The position numbers and the translations under genes were made by a program. Below are positions 25,564-34,468 of a DNA stretch of 59,667 nucleotides, one piece after another (position 1 is the stretch's first letter; each line of letters opens with the position of its first letter). The notes below the pieces were generated by a model. The model was not told where the DNA came from. It worked only from the letters and a program-made list of their open reading frames with translations, and searched no databases. Source of the stretch: Avimuribaculum sp964395975 (lineage in GTDB: Bacteria; Bacteroidota; Bacteroidia; Bacteroidales; Muribaculaceae); the NCBI GenBank assembly GCA_964395975.1, contig CAYNBZ010000008.1:1-59667 (forward strand). The letters are read 5' to 3'.

Positions 25564-26115
25564 TTATGAACTTTGGATGTAGGAAACGATTATATCGTTA
25601 CATAATTTCCTTGTGAGATTGCAATTTCTTTCAAGTTCATGCTTGGCGGCATCGAGCACCGTATCATAATTGCTTACGGCATTGATGCAAAGAAGATTCA
25701 TTGCAAGACGGAAAGCGGTGTATCGTAGAAGGTCGTTGTCGGAAACAGAGTATTTTATGAACAAAGCCTCGGCTGAGGGTAGCTTCTTGAGCAATTTGTG
25801 GCACAAGTTGTCGGCAATTTCGATGTTTTCGATGCTTTCAATCCATTTGCATGCTTCATCGTGTGACATTTCTGTGTATGGAAAAATCATCGGGGCTATC
25901 ATACGACTTTCCCGTGAAGAAGAATTATTCCATAATTCTCGTGCAACATCGGCATTGTGGCCTGTTTCGTTGGCAATGTTCATTAATTGAGGAATGTTGA
26001 GGCCGAATATGACTGTGTGTTTATCTCCCGCATTGCGCAGTTGGTCGGCCAATATTCCATTCCTGTAGGTGAAGAAAGCTTTTTTTATGTCTTTGATTTT
26101 TTCATCTATCATCAT
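25564..26115 (-). CDS. DNA alkylation repair protein, AlkD-like HEAT-repeat family
   Basis: This 183-residue all-helical protein resembles AlkC/AlkD DNA glycosylases: FGLNIPQLMNIANE, ARELWNNSSSRESRMIAPM and CDNLCHKLLKKLP-like helices. AlkD removes 3- and 7-alkylpurines. It is shorter than the typical 220-240 residues, so it may lack the last repeats. It ends a run of minus-strand genes that starts with the acyltransferase at 31.3 kb. Two adjacent ATG codons could serve as start. Confidence 0.68.
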   Translation of the reverse strand: MMIDEKIKDIKKAFFTYRNGILADQLRNAGDKHTVIFGLNIPQLMNIANETGHNADVARELWNNSSSRESRMIAPMIFPYTEMSHDEACKWIESIENIEIADNLCHKLLKKLPSAEALFIKYSVSDNDLLRYTAFRLAMNLLCINAVSNYDTVLDAAKHELERNCNLTRKLCNDIIVSYIQSS

Positions 26116-26128
26116 GGTATAGAATGTT

Positions 26129-26428
26129 TTATGCTACCAATTGCAAAAAGGGAGTGTAGGTGAGGATTAAAATCCATAATATTGCAAGAATCAAGAATAC
26201 AATCGAAAAGGTGTAGAGTTGTCGGCGGATGATTGTGTTCATTTTATGGGAGAATTGCGTAAAAGCAAAGCAAAAAGCTGCCATAAACACGAAAAAGTCA
26301 TCGACATAACCGATGATTGTCCCATCAAAGTCAACCGGCATTATCAGATATGCTACGGCCAGAAGCATAAAAAATATCGACAGCCATTTTGTAATGCCAC
26401 TTTTGTTTGGTTGCGTATTTTGTTTCAT
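26129..26428 (-). CDS. DUF1232 (YkvA-like) small membrane protein
   Basis: The 99-residue protein has two or three hydrophobic segments and the DUF1232 core YLIMPVDFDG...IGYVDDFFVFMAAF. The usual signature is YaxxPxDxiPD followed by a GyxDD loop. The family has no settled function. It sits 9 bp downstream of the FolK-like gene and 13 bp upstream of the AlkD-like gene. Confidence 0.8.
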   Translation of the reverse strand: MKQNTQPNKSGITKWLSIFFMLLAVAYLIMPVDFDGTIIGYVDDFFVFMAAFCFAFTQFSHKMNTIIRRQLYTFSIVFLILAILWILILTYTPFLQLVA

Positions 26429-26437
26429 ATCATTGAT

Positions 26438-26809
26438 TCATTTGTTGATTTCGGTCCATCCTTTCTGAAAATAGGCTTTGGTAAAATCTGTGGGTCGTAT
26501 GATTTTACCATTCCATATGATAATATCCAAATCCATGGGGACATTTCCTGTTAATTTGCTTGCAGGGGTGCGTCCGCACACGTTTTCATATTCTTTGACC
26601 TTTTGGTATATCGTCTCAAAATCTAATTTACAATCCCCTTTTATTACTACATTCAAGTAGTCTGCATCGCGGTGATTATCTGCCTCGGAATTGTAAATCG
26701 AAGACATTTTAATGTTACTGAAATGCTTGTTAAGCCATTCTATGGCATGTTCGATCTGCCATTGTCGGTCACGGCTGTTGCTTCCGATACTTAAAACGAT
26801 AGAGTTCAT
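26438..26809 (-). CDS. folK: FolK-like 2-amino-4-hydroxy-6-hydroxymethyldihydropteridine pyrophosphokinase
   Basis: The 123-residue protein opens with VLSIGSN, as in HPPK, and has GRTPASKLTGNVPMDLDIIIWNG, where the two Asp of DLD bind magnesium. HPPK activates the pterin with ATP in folate synthesis. It is shorter than the usual 130-160 residues and its middle is divergent, so a non-folate pterin kinase activity or reduced activity is possible. It starts 5 bp after the Tex stop. Confidence 0.75.
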   Translation of the reverse strand: MNSIVLSIGSNSRDRQWQIEHAIEWLNKHFSNIKMSSIYNSEADNHRDADYLNVVIKGDCKLDFETIYQKVKEYENVCGRTPASKLTGNVPMDLDIIIWNGKIIRPTDFTKAYFQKGWTEINK

Positions 26810-26814
26810 TTTGA

Positions 26815-28938
26815 TTATATTCCTTTCATCGTTAATGAGATTCTGTTTCTTGAGGTGTCAACGTCCAGCACCTTCACGGTAACACGGTCGTTGATATTAA
26901 CCACTTCTGAGGGGGTGGTGATATAATGGTCGCTTAATTCGGATATGTGTACAAGCCCGTTGCTGTGTACGCCAATATCTACAAATATGCCAAATTGTGT
27001 AATGTTTGTCACCACACCATTGAGTATCATTCCGGTACAGAGGTCGTTGATAGAATGGATGTGTTCGCTGAATTCAACACGGGAAAAGTCGGCTCGCGGG
27101 TCTCGTCCCGGTTTTTCGAGTTCTGCCATAATGTCGTTGAGCGTGGGTAGCCCGACATCATCGGTTATGTGTTTGTGCAAATTGATTTTTGCACGTTGTG
27201 AACTATCTTTTATGAGTTGGGCTACAGTGCAATTGCAGTCGGCAGCCATTTCTCTTACCAGCGCATATCGTTCGGGATGTACTGCCGAATTGTCGAGAGG
27301 GTTACTGCTTGAAGGAATGCGCAAGAACCCTGCCGATAGTTTAAAGGCCTTCTCTCCCATACGAGGGACTTTCATTAATTGTTTACGGGATGTAAAATCA
27401 CCGTTTTCAGTACGGTATTTTACGATGTTTTGGGCAAGTGCGGTACCAAGCCCCGACACGTGGGATAGTAATTGTACCGAAGCTGTGTTTACATTGACCC
27501 CGACACTGTTGACACAACTATCTACGACAAATGTCAGGGCATTCTTTAATTTGGTTTGATTTACATCGTGTTGATATTGCCCGACTCCTATCGATTTAGG
27601 GTCGATCTTTACCAATTCGGCAAGCGGATCAAGCAACCGGCGACCGATTGATACTGCCCCCCGCACAGTTACATCTTTGTCGGGGAATTCATCACGAGCT
27701 ACTTGTGATGCCGAATATATGGAAGCCCCATTTTCGTTGACGATAAATATTTCAACGTTACGATTGAAGTTGACAGAACGTAAAAAATTTTCGGTTTCAC
27801 GGCTTGCCGTCCCATTGCCAAGGGATATTACATCTATTTGATACCGATCAACCAATTTGGTTAGAATTGATGCGGAGCCTTGTGTGTCGTTTCTCGGAGG
27901 GGTGGGGTATATGACGCAATCATTCAATAAATTTCCTTGTTGGTCGAGGCATACGACCTTGCATCCGGTTCTGTAGCCGGGATCGATTGCAAGTACTCGT
28001 TTTTCGCCAAGAGGTGGAGCATAAAGTAATTGCCTGACATTTTGTGCAAACATGGAAACGGCTTCGTCATCGCATCTCTCTTTTATGGTTGACAAAAATT
28101 CTGTTTCTATTGACGGACGTATCAAGCGTTTGTAACTGTCCACGACAGCAGTTTCAACGTATGATGCACTTTCATTGTTGTTGCGAATGAAAATACGCTT
28201 GATATTGTTGATGGCCCGCTCGTCATCGTTTGTTATTGTCAGTTTCAGAAATCCTTCTTTTTGCCCGCGCAACATTGCAAGCAATCGATGGGATGAAATG
28301 CGTGGGAGAAAATAGGAACTGTCGAAATAATTTTTGTAGTTTTCTCCTTCTGATTCTTTCCCTTTTATTATTTGTGATGATATTTGAGCCGATGCGCGGA
28401 AAGATGCCCTTACACAGTTCCGGGCACGTTGGTCTTCAGAAATCCATTCGGCAATTATATCGCAAGCCCCTTTGATAGCAGCATCTGTATCGGGTGTGTT
28501 TGCATTTATGAATTTTTCTGCTCTAAATTTGATATTGTCGGAATGTTGAGCCATGATTATGCGCGCCAAAGGTTCCAGTCCTTGGGAACGGGCAATTTCG
28601 GCTCGTGTGTGTCGTTTGGGCTTATATGGAAGGTACAAATCTTCCAATTCGCTTGAATTCCAGCAATTATCTATTTTCGATTCAAGTTCGGGTGTTAACT
28701 TTCCTGCATCTTCGATAGCCTGTTTGATGTAGTTTTTCCGCTTTATAAGTTCGGTCAGTAAGTTATGCTTTTCGGCAATGGTTTGGATTTGTACTTCATT
28801 GAGACCTCCTGTTGCTTCTTTCCGGTATCGGCTTATAAAAGGAATCGTGGCACCATCTTCGAGAAGAGCAATGGTGTTGGAAATCGCATTGTCGGGTATT
28901 CCGGTTATAGATGCAATGAGACTTGATATGCTGTTCAC
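26815..28938 (-). CDS. tex: Tex family RNA-binding transcription accessory protein
   Basis: The 707-residue Tex protein shows IPFISRYRKEATGGL, a YqgF-like RNase H-fold region (LAIDPGYRTGCKVVCLD), helix-hairpin-helix segments (NTASVQLLSHVSGLG) and a C-terminal S1 RNA-binding domain (GMILNGVVTNITQFGIFVDIG, ending RISLTMKGI). The start is taken as GTG at 28938, 2 bp after the stop of the phosphoesterase, because no ATG exists at the family's N-terminus and upstream codons lie in another gene. The length then equals that of Bacteroides homologues as I recall them. Confidence 0.9.
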   Translation of the reverse strand: MNSISSLIASITGIPDNAISNTIALLEDGATIPFISRYRKEATGGLNEVQIQTIAEKHNLLTELIKRKNYIKQAIEDAGKLTPELESKIDNCWNSSELEDLYLPYKPKRHTRAEIARSQGLEPLARIIMAQHSDNIKFRAEKFINANTPDTDAAIKGACDIIAEWISEDQRARNCVRASFRASAQISSQIIKGKESEGENYKNYFDSSYFLPRISSHRLLAMLRGQKEGFLKLTITNDDERAINNIKRIFIRNNNESASYVETAVVDSYKRLIRPSIETEFLSTIKERCDDEAVSMFAQNVRQLLYAPPLGEKRVLAIDPGYRTGCKVVCLDQQGNLLNDCVIYPTPPRNDTQGSASILTKLVDRYQIDVISLGNGTASRETENFLRSVNFNRNVEIFIVNENGASIYSASQVARDEFPDKDVTVRGAVSIGRRLLDPLAELVKIDPKSIGVGQYQHDVNQTKLKNALTFVVDSCVNSVGVNVNTASVQLLSHVSGLGTALAQNIVKYRTENGDFTSRKQLMKVPRMGEKAFKLSAGFLRIPSSSNPLDNSAVHPERYALVREMAADCNCTVAQLIKDSSQRAKINLHKHITDDVGLPTLNDIMAELEKPGRDPRADFSRVEFSEHIHSINDLCTGMILNGVVTNITQFGIFVDIGVHSNGLVHISELSDHYITTPSEVVNINDRVTVKVLDVDTSRNRISLTMKGI

Positions 28939-28940
28939 TG

Positions 28941-30131
28941 TTATGATGCCTTTTTTAACGTTATGACTGTAATCTCGGGTGTGGCACCAAGTCGGGCCGG
29001 TATTGCAACCTCGCCGATGCCTATATTGACATACAATACTTGTTCTTGTTGACGGTAAACGCCACCCCATTCGGGATAAATCCATGCGGCAGGGGAGAGT
29101 CGCAGTCCGAAAAGGTCTAATTCCATCTGCATGGCATGTGTGTGTCCCGATAGCATCAGGTCGATATTTGACATTGACAACACTTCACCTCGCCAGTGCT
29201 TGGGATTGTGTGATAGTAATATCTTGAATTTGTCATCTTTTAAGTCGGGGTAAGCCATTTTTAAATTTCCATATTGAGAAAATGGCGGTTCGCCCCAATT
29301 TTCAACCCCTATTATGGCGATAGACTCATTGCCGCGTGTCACTGTTGTAGCGCAATTGTTCATCAGTTTCCAGCCGATTCGTGCTTGAAGTCGTGCCATG
29401 TCGAGATTGTTTTCAATTTTTTCTTCGGGAGATTTCCATTTTTTGTAGTCCCCATAGTCGTGATTGCCAAGTATCGAGTAAACGCCATCGTGGGCTTTTA
29501 ATTTACTAAGGACATTGGTGAATGGATAGGCTTCGTCGGTCTGTCGGTTTACGAGGTCGCCTGTGAAGAATATAATGTCAGAATTCAGCCTGTTTATGAC
29601 ATCGACAAGTTGCGACACATAAGTAGTATCTCCGGCATAACTGCCAAGATGCAGGTCGGAAAATTGTGTTATGCGGTAACCATCGAAATTCTCGGGCAGA
29701 TTTTGAAATTCGAGCGTTACTTCCTTTATGTCATAGTCATATCGAGTAACGATATTTCCCCACCACATGGAGAAAAAAATCAATATCCCGATGATGGATG
29801 CTATGATGGCAGGTATTTTAGATTGTGCTTTTTTTAGTAAAAATGGTATCCGGCATAGCCAATAGAATATAATCGCGAAATATTTAGGAATGTAGAATGT
29901 AAAATAGCTATAAAGCATCCACATTATGGTGACTAAACCGCTATTGTCTATTGTACGTCGGGGTAGTGCAACGGCAACAATTATATAGACAAACAACACT
30001 GCCGACAAAATGCAATGCGATGATTTCACCCATCGGCTTTTAAAGGCTTTGGCCAGTTTCCTGTATATATAATAATCTGTAGCAATATTTATTATGAGCG
30101 CTATTATAAGCGGCCCCCATTGCATTCTCAT
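28941..30131 (-). CDS. Membrane-bound metallophosphoesterase
   Basis: The 396-residue protein has four or so N-terminal membrane segments (residues about 5-135), then a calcineurin-like phosphoesterase domain: FSDLHLGSY, FTGDLVN, GNHDYGD, LLSHNPKHW and SGHTHAMQM supply all metal ligands. Related proteins (YkuE/LpxG-type) act on lipid-linked substrates such as UDP-diacylglucosamine, but this substrate cannot be read from sequence. It lies 26 bp downstream of an acyltransferase gene and directly upstream of tex. Confidence 0.85.
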   Translation of the reverse strand: MRMQWGPLIIALIINIATDYYIYRKLAKAFKSRWVKSSHCILSAVLFVYIIVAVALPRRTIDNSGLVTIMWMLYSYFTFYIPKYFAIIFYWLCRIPFLLKKAQSKIPAIIASIIGILIFFSMWWGNIVTRYDYDIKEVTLEFQNLPENFDGYRITQFSDLHLGSYAGDTTYVSQLVDVINRLNSDIIFFTGDLVNRQTDEAYPFTNVLSKLKAHDGVYSILGNHDYGDYKKWKSPEEKIENNLDMARLQARIGWKLMNNCATTVTRGNESIAIIGVENWGEPPFSQYGNLKMAYPDLKDDKFKILLSHNPKHWRGEVLSMSNIDLMLSGHTHAMQMELDLFGLRLSPAAWIYPEWGGVYRQQEQVLYVNIGIGEVAIPARLGATPEITVITLKKAS

Positions 30132-30157
30132 ATATCCAATGATTTAGTTTCGTTATC

Positions 30158-31336
30158 TCACTCTCCTTTGGCAATTAGTTGGTTAGTCAATGGATTGGCA
30201 TACATTACAAGCATCATGTGTTTGACAAACTCCGAGTCTTCCTTGTTATCTGCACTGATATCAAGTTTGCTTGTCTGGTGTTTTATGTATTCAATGAATT
30301 GCTCTCTGTCGCCGGCAGAATAGTTACAAGAAAATTTTGTACAATTGTTTAATATGTCGTAGGCAATATAATTGTTCTTGTAAATAAAATAGTTGGAATG
30401 GATTTCCTTATCAATTATGTTACAAATGTGATGTGCAGCTTCGTTTTTGTCGCATCCATCGGGTATTTCTTGTAATTTGTCGTTGATACAAGGACAAAAA
30501 TGAAAGTGCAAGAGGCCTTTGTTTTGTAACAAGCCTGTTTCCATGCTTAGCAAATCGTCATGTTGCGATTTTTTAAAATTAGGCTCATTTTTCTTAAGCA
30601 GGAATTCTTTGGCTTTTAGATAGTCGTTGGGGTCGTACTCGTAACTTATCGAAACCGGCATGAGATTAAGTTTTTTTATGCTGCTTACGATGTCGGTTCG
30701 TTCGGAAAGTGCGAGCATTTTTATAAGACTTTCTTGTGTGCGGTCATCGCTGTCCTTGGCTCTGCCTTGACGTTGTGAAATCCATATTGATTGCCTTTTT
30801 TGAGTAATGGCGAAACGGATATATCCCGATAAATGTTGTGCAGTTTCAAGAGCATGCCGCATGCCGGTATCACGTATGACAATGAAGCTTTTATTTAATC
30901 TTACCAACGATGTTATCCAATGATATATAAGCAGGTTATTGCCTATTGCAATTTCTGTCGTTGGCTTACCGTGCCTGGCTAAGCATAAGTTGAGAAAGGA
31001 TGCATCGAGGACTATATCCCGATGGTTGGATATACACACATAGGGAACATTCTCAATGACATTTTCCATGCCGCTGGCGGTAACTCCTGCTGTGGTTTCC
31101 TTTTCGAGTTTTTCGAGAAACGGAAGCATGATTTGCAATTGAAAATCATGCTTGTTTGTTATTTGTAATAACTGTTGGCTGAATGCATTGTAATCGACAT
31201 TTGGCATCACGTATCTCACTGCATGTTCAAAACCCGGTTCCTCAACCAGTAATGACATTTCTTTGTGAAAATCCTTGTCGTCATATGGGCATATATCTGA
31301 AAACTCTTCAGGAACTTTAATATCTTCACAATCCAT
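30158..31336 (-). CDS. PlsC-like glycerol acyltransferase family protein
   Basis: The 392-residue protein has the acyltransferase motif CISNHRDIVLDASFL (HxxxxD) and FIVIRDTGMRHALE, then SIWISQRQGRAKDSDD, the pattern of 1-acylglycerol-3-phosphate acyltransferase relatives of Bacteroidetes. The C-terminal 120 residues are family specific. It probably acylates a lysophospholipid at the inner membrane. It is the first gene of the minus-strand run reaching to the AlkD-like gene. Confidence 0.8.
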   Translation of the reverse strand: MDCEDIKVPEEFSDICPYDDKDFHKEMSLLVEEPGFEHAVRYVMPNVDYNAFSQQLLQITNKHDFQLQIMLPFLEKLEKETTAGVTASGMENVIENVPYVCISNHRDIVLDASFLNLCLARHGKPTTEIAIGNNLLIYHWITSLVRLNKSFIVIRDTGMRHALETAQHLSGYIRFAITQKRQSIWISQRQGRAKDSDDRTQESLIKMLALSERTDIVSSIKKLNLMPVSISYEYDPNDYLKAKEFLLKKNEPNFKKSQHDDLLSMETGLLQNKGLLHFHFCPCINDKLQEIPDGCDKNEAAHHICNIIDKEIHSNYFIYKNNYIAYDILNNCTKFSCNYSAGDREQFIEYIKHQTSKLDISADNKEDSEFVKHMMLVMYANPLTNQLIAKGE

Positions 31337-31463
31337 ATATCAATCGGTCTTATTCATATTTATATGCATTCCAAAGTTAACAATAAAATTTAGTTAATAA
31401 AAATATGGGGGTAATATTTTCCCGAATTTTACTTATGTTAAAATAAATGAGTGGTGAAATGTT

Positions 31464-31504
31464 AACGTAGGTAGCGAGTGAAAAAATTCCTCACTACCTA
31501 CGTT
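31464..31504 (-). terminator. Terminator after ackA
   Basis: An 11-bp perfect stem (aacgtaggtag at 31464-31474 with ctacctacgtt at 31494-31504) lies 20 bp past the ackA stop. The T-run is weak. Confidence 0.65.
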
Positions 31505-31523
31505 GATATTGTCGGGTTGATGT

Positions 31524-32735
31524 TTAGAGTATTTCTCGTCCTTCAATGATTGCTTCGGTGTCGTGAGCAATCATGTATTCTTCATCTGTCGGGATTACGA
31601 CTACTTTTACTTTTGATTCAGGAGTTGAGATAACTGCTTCTTTCCCCTTTGTCGAGGCATTGATGGATGTTTCTATTTCGACTCCCATGAATCCAAGTGT
31701 AGAACAAACGTTGTAACGTGTCAATTGTTGGTTTTCTCCCACACCGCCTGTGAAAACGATTATATCGACTCCACCCATTTCTGCTGCATAGGCACCAATA
31801 TACTTGGTGATGCGGTGTTCATACATTTTAAGGGCAAGTTTGGCGCGTTCATTTCCTTTGCTTATTGCTTCGTCAATTTCTCTCATATCTGATGAAATTT
31901 CCGAAAATCCTGCCACACCGCTTTTTTTATTAATGATGTTTTGCATTTCGGCGGCAGATAAATGATGTTTTTCCATCAAGAATGTAAGTGCACCCGGGTC
32001 AACATCTCCGCATCGAGTTCCCATCATCAACCCCTCTACAGGTGTAAGCCCCATTGAGGTATCAATGCTTTTGCCATTCTTGACAGCCGTTATGCTGCCG
32101 CCATTGCCGATATGGCAAGTGATGATTTTTTGTGTGTTGTAGTCTACACCCAGAAATTCGCACACGCGGCGTGAAACGTATCGGTGACTTGTTCCATGGA
32201 ACCCATATCGTCTAACACCGTCTTTTTCGTAGTACTCATAAGGTAGCGGATACATATAAGACTCGGGAGGCATGGTTTGGTGGAAAGCCGTGTCGAATAC
32301 TGCAACTTGCGGAACTGACGGCAAAATGGATGTTATGGCTTCTATGCCTGCCATGTTTACCGGATTATGCAATGGTGCAATTGAGTAGCATTCTTTTATT
32401 TTTTCAATAACTGCATTATCAATCAGTACGCTTTTGTTGAATTTTTCGCCTCCGTGTACCACACGATGTCCCACGGCATCGATTTCATCAAATGATTTTA
32501 TGCAACCGTGGTCAGCACTTGTAAGTATGTCGAGTATTGCTTTTATCGCTCCATTGTGGTCTGTAATGTTTAGGTTAATGCTCTTCTTTGTCCCGTCGGA
32601 GTCTTTGAATTTAATGAAGGCATCATGCAGTCCTATTTTTTCGACACCTCCTTCCGCCAATACCTCGTTAGACTTGATTTCTATCAATTTATACTTAACG
32701 GAACTGCTTCCACAGTTAAGCACTAGAATATTCAT
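31524..32735 (-). CDS. ackA: Acetate kinase
   Basis: The 403-residue enzyme makes ATP and acetate from acetyl phosphate. It starts NILVLNCGSSSVKYKL, with GHRVVHGG, FDTAFHQTMP, RRYGFHGTSHRYV and the ATP-site FTGGVGEN. The start at 32735 matches the family exactly; the longer frame upstream is spurious. It lies 32 bp downstream of pta, forming the usual acetate fermentation pair. Confidence 0.97.
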   Translation of the reverse strand: MNILVLNCGSSSVKYKLIEIKSNEVLAEGGVEKIGLHDAFIKFKDSDGTKKSINLNITDHNGAIKAILDILTSADHGCIKSFDEIDAVGHRVVHGGEKFNKSVLIDNAVIEKIKECYSIAPLHNPVNMAGIEAITSILPSVPQVAVFDTAFHQTMPPESYMYPLPYEYYEKDGVRRYGFHGTSHRYVSRRVCEFLGVDYNTQKIITCHIGNGGSITAVKNGKSIDTSMGLTPVEGLMMGTRCGDVDPGALTFLMEKHHLSAAEMQNIINKKSGVAGFSEISSDMREIDEAISKGNERAKLALKMYEHRITKYIGAYAAEMGGVDIIVFTGGVGENQQLTRYNVCSTLGFMGVEIETSINASTKGKEAVISTPESKVKVVVIPTDEEYMIAHDTEAIIEGREIL

Positions 32736-32767
32736 AACGTGTATATTATATATGAGTGAGTCGTTAA

Positions 32768-33778
32768 TTATTGCTTCATGCTTAAGGCTTGGTTGCATGT
32801 GATGATGATTGTCTTGTAGATGTCTTCGGCACTGCATCCTCTTGACAAATCGTTAACAGGACGGGCAAGACCTTGCAATATCGGGCCAACGGCTTGAGCA
32901 TTGCCAATGCGCTGGACGAGTTTATATGCGATGTTACCTACTTCGAGCGATGGGAAAACAAGTACATTGGCATGTCCTGCTATGCTGCTTCCGGGAGATT
33001 TGCTAAGTCCTACAGAAGGGACAAGTGCAGCGTCGGCTTGTAGTTCCCCATCTATTGCCAGGCTTGGATCAATTTCCTTGGCAAGCCTTGTTGCTTCCAC
33101 AACTTTGTCAACATTTTCGTGTGCTGCACTTCCCTTGGTCGAGAAACTCAACATTGCAACACGTGGCTCGATACCGGCAATGTTGCGAGCCGTTTTTGCA
33201 GTGGCAATTGCAATTTGAGCCAATTCGGGTGCAGTGGGCACCGGGACTACGGCACAGTCGGCAAATACGAGCATTCCGTCGCTTCCATAAGGTGACCCCG
33301 AAGGCAACAGCATCAGAAACGCTCCGGAAACCACACTGATACCCGGTTGTGTCTTTATTACTTGGAAAGCGGCACGAAGAACGTTACCGGTTGTGTTTAT
33401 AGCTCCGGCAACTTGTCCATCGGCTTCACCTGCTTTAATTATCAAGCATCCAAGGTATAATGGGTCTTTCGCCTTCTTGCGGGCTTCATCCATGGTAATA
33501 CCTTTTGACTTGCGTAGTTCATAAAACAACTGTGCGTATTTTTCTATGAATTTGTCATCGGCAGGGTTGATGATTGTTGCATCACCGATGTGTGTGAGAT
33601 TTAACTCGGTGGCTTTTTCCATGATTTTCTGAGGATCACCGATAAGTGAGATATCGGCAATTCCATCGGCAAGCACTTGATTGGCTGCTTGTAGAGTGCG
33701 AGGCTCTGTACCTTCGGGTAGTATAATGTGCTGCCTGTTGGCTATAGCCTTCTCTTTCAGAGTATTAAATAATCCCAT
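32768..33778 (-). CDS. pta: Phosphate acetyltransferase
   Basis: The 336-residue short-type enzyme interconverts acetyl-CoA and acetyl phosphate. It shows HIILPEGTEPRTLQAA, GALTTG-like GAINTTGNVLRA, FADCAVVPVPTAPELA and ELQADAALVP. It lacks the N-terminal DRTGG/BioD-like domains of long Pta proteins. A TAATTTTG element (33802-33809, minus) just upstream may be its -7 box. Confidence 0.95.
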   Translation of the reverse strand: MGLFNTLKEKAIANRQHIILPEGTEPRTLQAANQVLADGIADISLIGDPQKIMEKATELNLTHIGDATIINPADDKFIEKYAQLFYELRKSKGITMDEARKKAKDPLYLGCLIIKAGEADGQVAGAINTTGNVLRAAFQVIKTQPGISVVSGAFLMLLPSGSPYGSDGMLVFADCAVVPVPTAPELAQIAIATAKTARNIAGIEPRVAMLSFSTKGSAAHENVDKVVEATRLAKEIDPSLAIDGELQADAALVPSVGLSKSPGSSIAGHANVLVFPSLEVGNIAYKLVQRIGNAQAVGPILQGLARPVNDLSRGCSAEDIYKTIIITCNQALSMKQ

Positions 33779-33869
33779 AAGTGTGAAGTATTAAGTTTTT
33801 ACAAAATTATAATTAAATCTGCAAAAGCATGGGATAAAAAGAGTGAAAAAGTAATCATAAATTTAAATG

Positions 33870-33943
33870 ATATGAGGAATCTGTTGTATGGACTTCCTAG
33901 TCATGGAAGAAACAGTTCTCCTGATGAAAAGTTTTCCTCATAT
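33870..33943. other. Long inverted repeat in the pta / START-gene divergent spacer
   Basis: atatgaggaa (33870-33879) is the exact complement of ttcctcatat (33934-33943). Inside are further complementary pieces (ctgtt with aacag; cttcc with ggaag). The 232-bp spacer 33779-34010 holds no gene on either strand. It could be a structured leader of one transcript or a regulator site. Confidence 0.4.
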
Positions 33944-34010
33944 ATGTTGCCAGTATCATTTTATTGTGTTTATTTAGCACGGTGAAATTAATTGAGAAAA
34001 GTACACTGTT

Positions 34011-34403
34011 ATGGATAATAAAGTAAAGTTCAATATTGAGTTCTCAATGGGAGGCATACCCATAGCTTTGTTATGGACTTATTTGTCAACTCCAAGTGGC
34101 CTTGAACATTGGTTTTGTGATACCGTGAAGCAGGAAGGAAGGCGCTATACGTTTGGATGGAACGGCAGCGAACAAGAAGCAATGCTTGTAGCAATGCGGA
34201 CTTACAGTTATATGCGTTTCCGTTGGACTGACGAGAAAGATAAAAGTTATTTTGAGTTAAGAATAGACGTTTCTGAATTAACCGATAATATAAACCTTGT
34301 GGTTACTGATTTCTCAGATTCCGATGAGATTGAAGATTCACGTGATTTGTGGAATCATCAGGTGGAAACGTTACAACGTCGATTGGGGTGTGTTGTAGCA
34401 TGA
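34011..34403 (+). CDS. START-like (AHSA1-type) domain protein
   Basis: This 130-residue protein consists of a single START-like fold: FNIEFSMGGIPIALLWTYLSTPSGLEHWF, then FGWNGSEQEAMLV and the closing helix DLWNHQVETLQRRLG. This type is common as a single gene in Bacteroidales. The fold binds hydrophobic ligands or co-chaperone partners; no specific role is known to me. It stands alone, divergent from pta, with the next gene read from its own promoter. Confidence 0.78.
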   Translation: MDNKVKFNIEFSMGGIPIALLWTYLSTPSGLEHWFCDTVKQEGRRYTFGWNGSEQEAMLVAMRTYSYMRFRWTDEKDKSYFELRIDVSELTDNINLVVTDFSDSDEIEDSRDLWNHQVETLQRRLGCVVA

Positions 34404-34406
34404 AAA

Positions 34407-34438
34407 TTTGTGCCTGTTGGAATAATTAGCTATTTTTG
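34407..34438 (+). promoter_or_regulatory. Promoter of the LptF/G-ribBA operon
   Basis: TTTG (34407-34410), a 20-bp spacer and TATTTTTG (34431-34438) match the Bacteroidetes consensus. The start codon follows 30 bp later. The -33 element lies just past the stop of the START-like gene. Confidence 0.8.
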
Positions 34439-34468
34439 CGTGCAAATTTTTTAGTAACCTGACACTCG

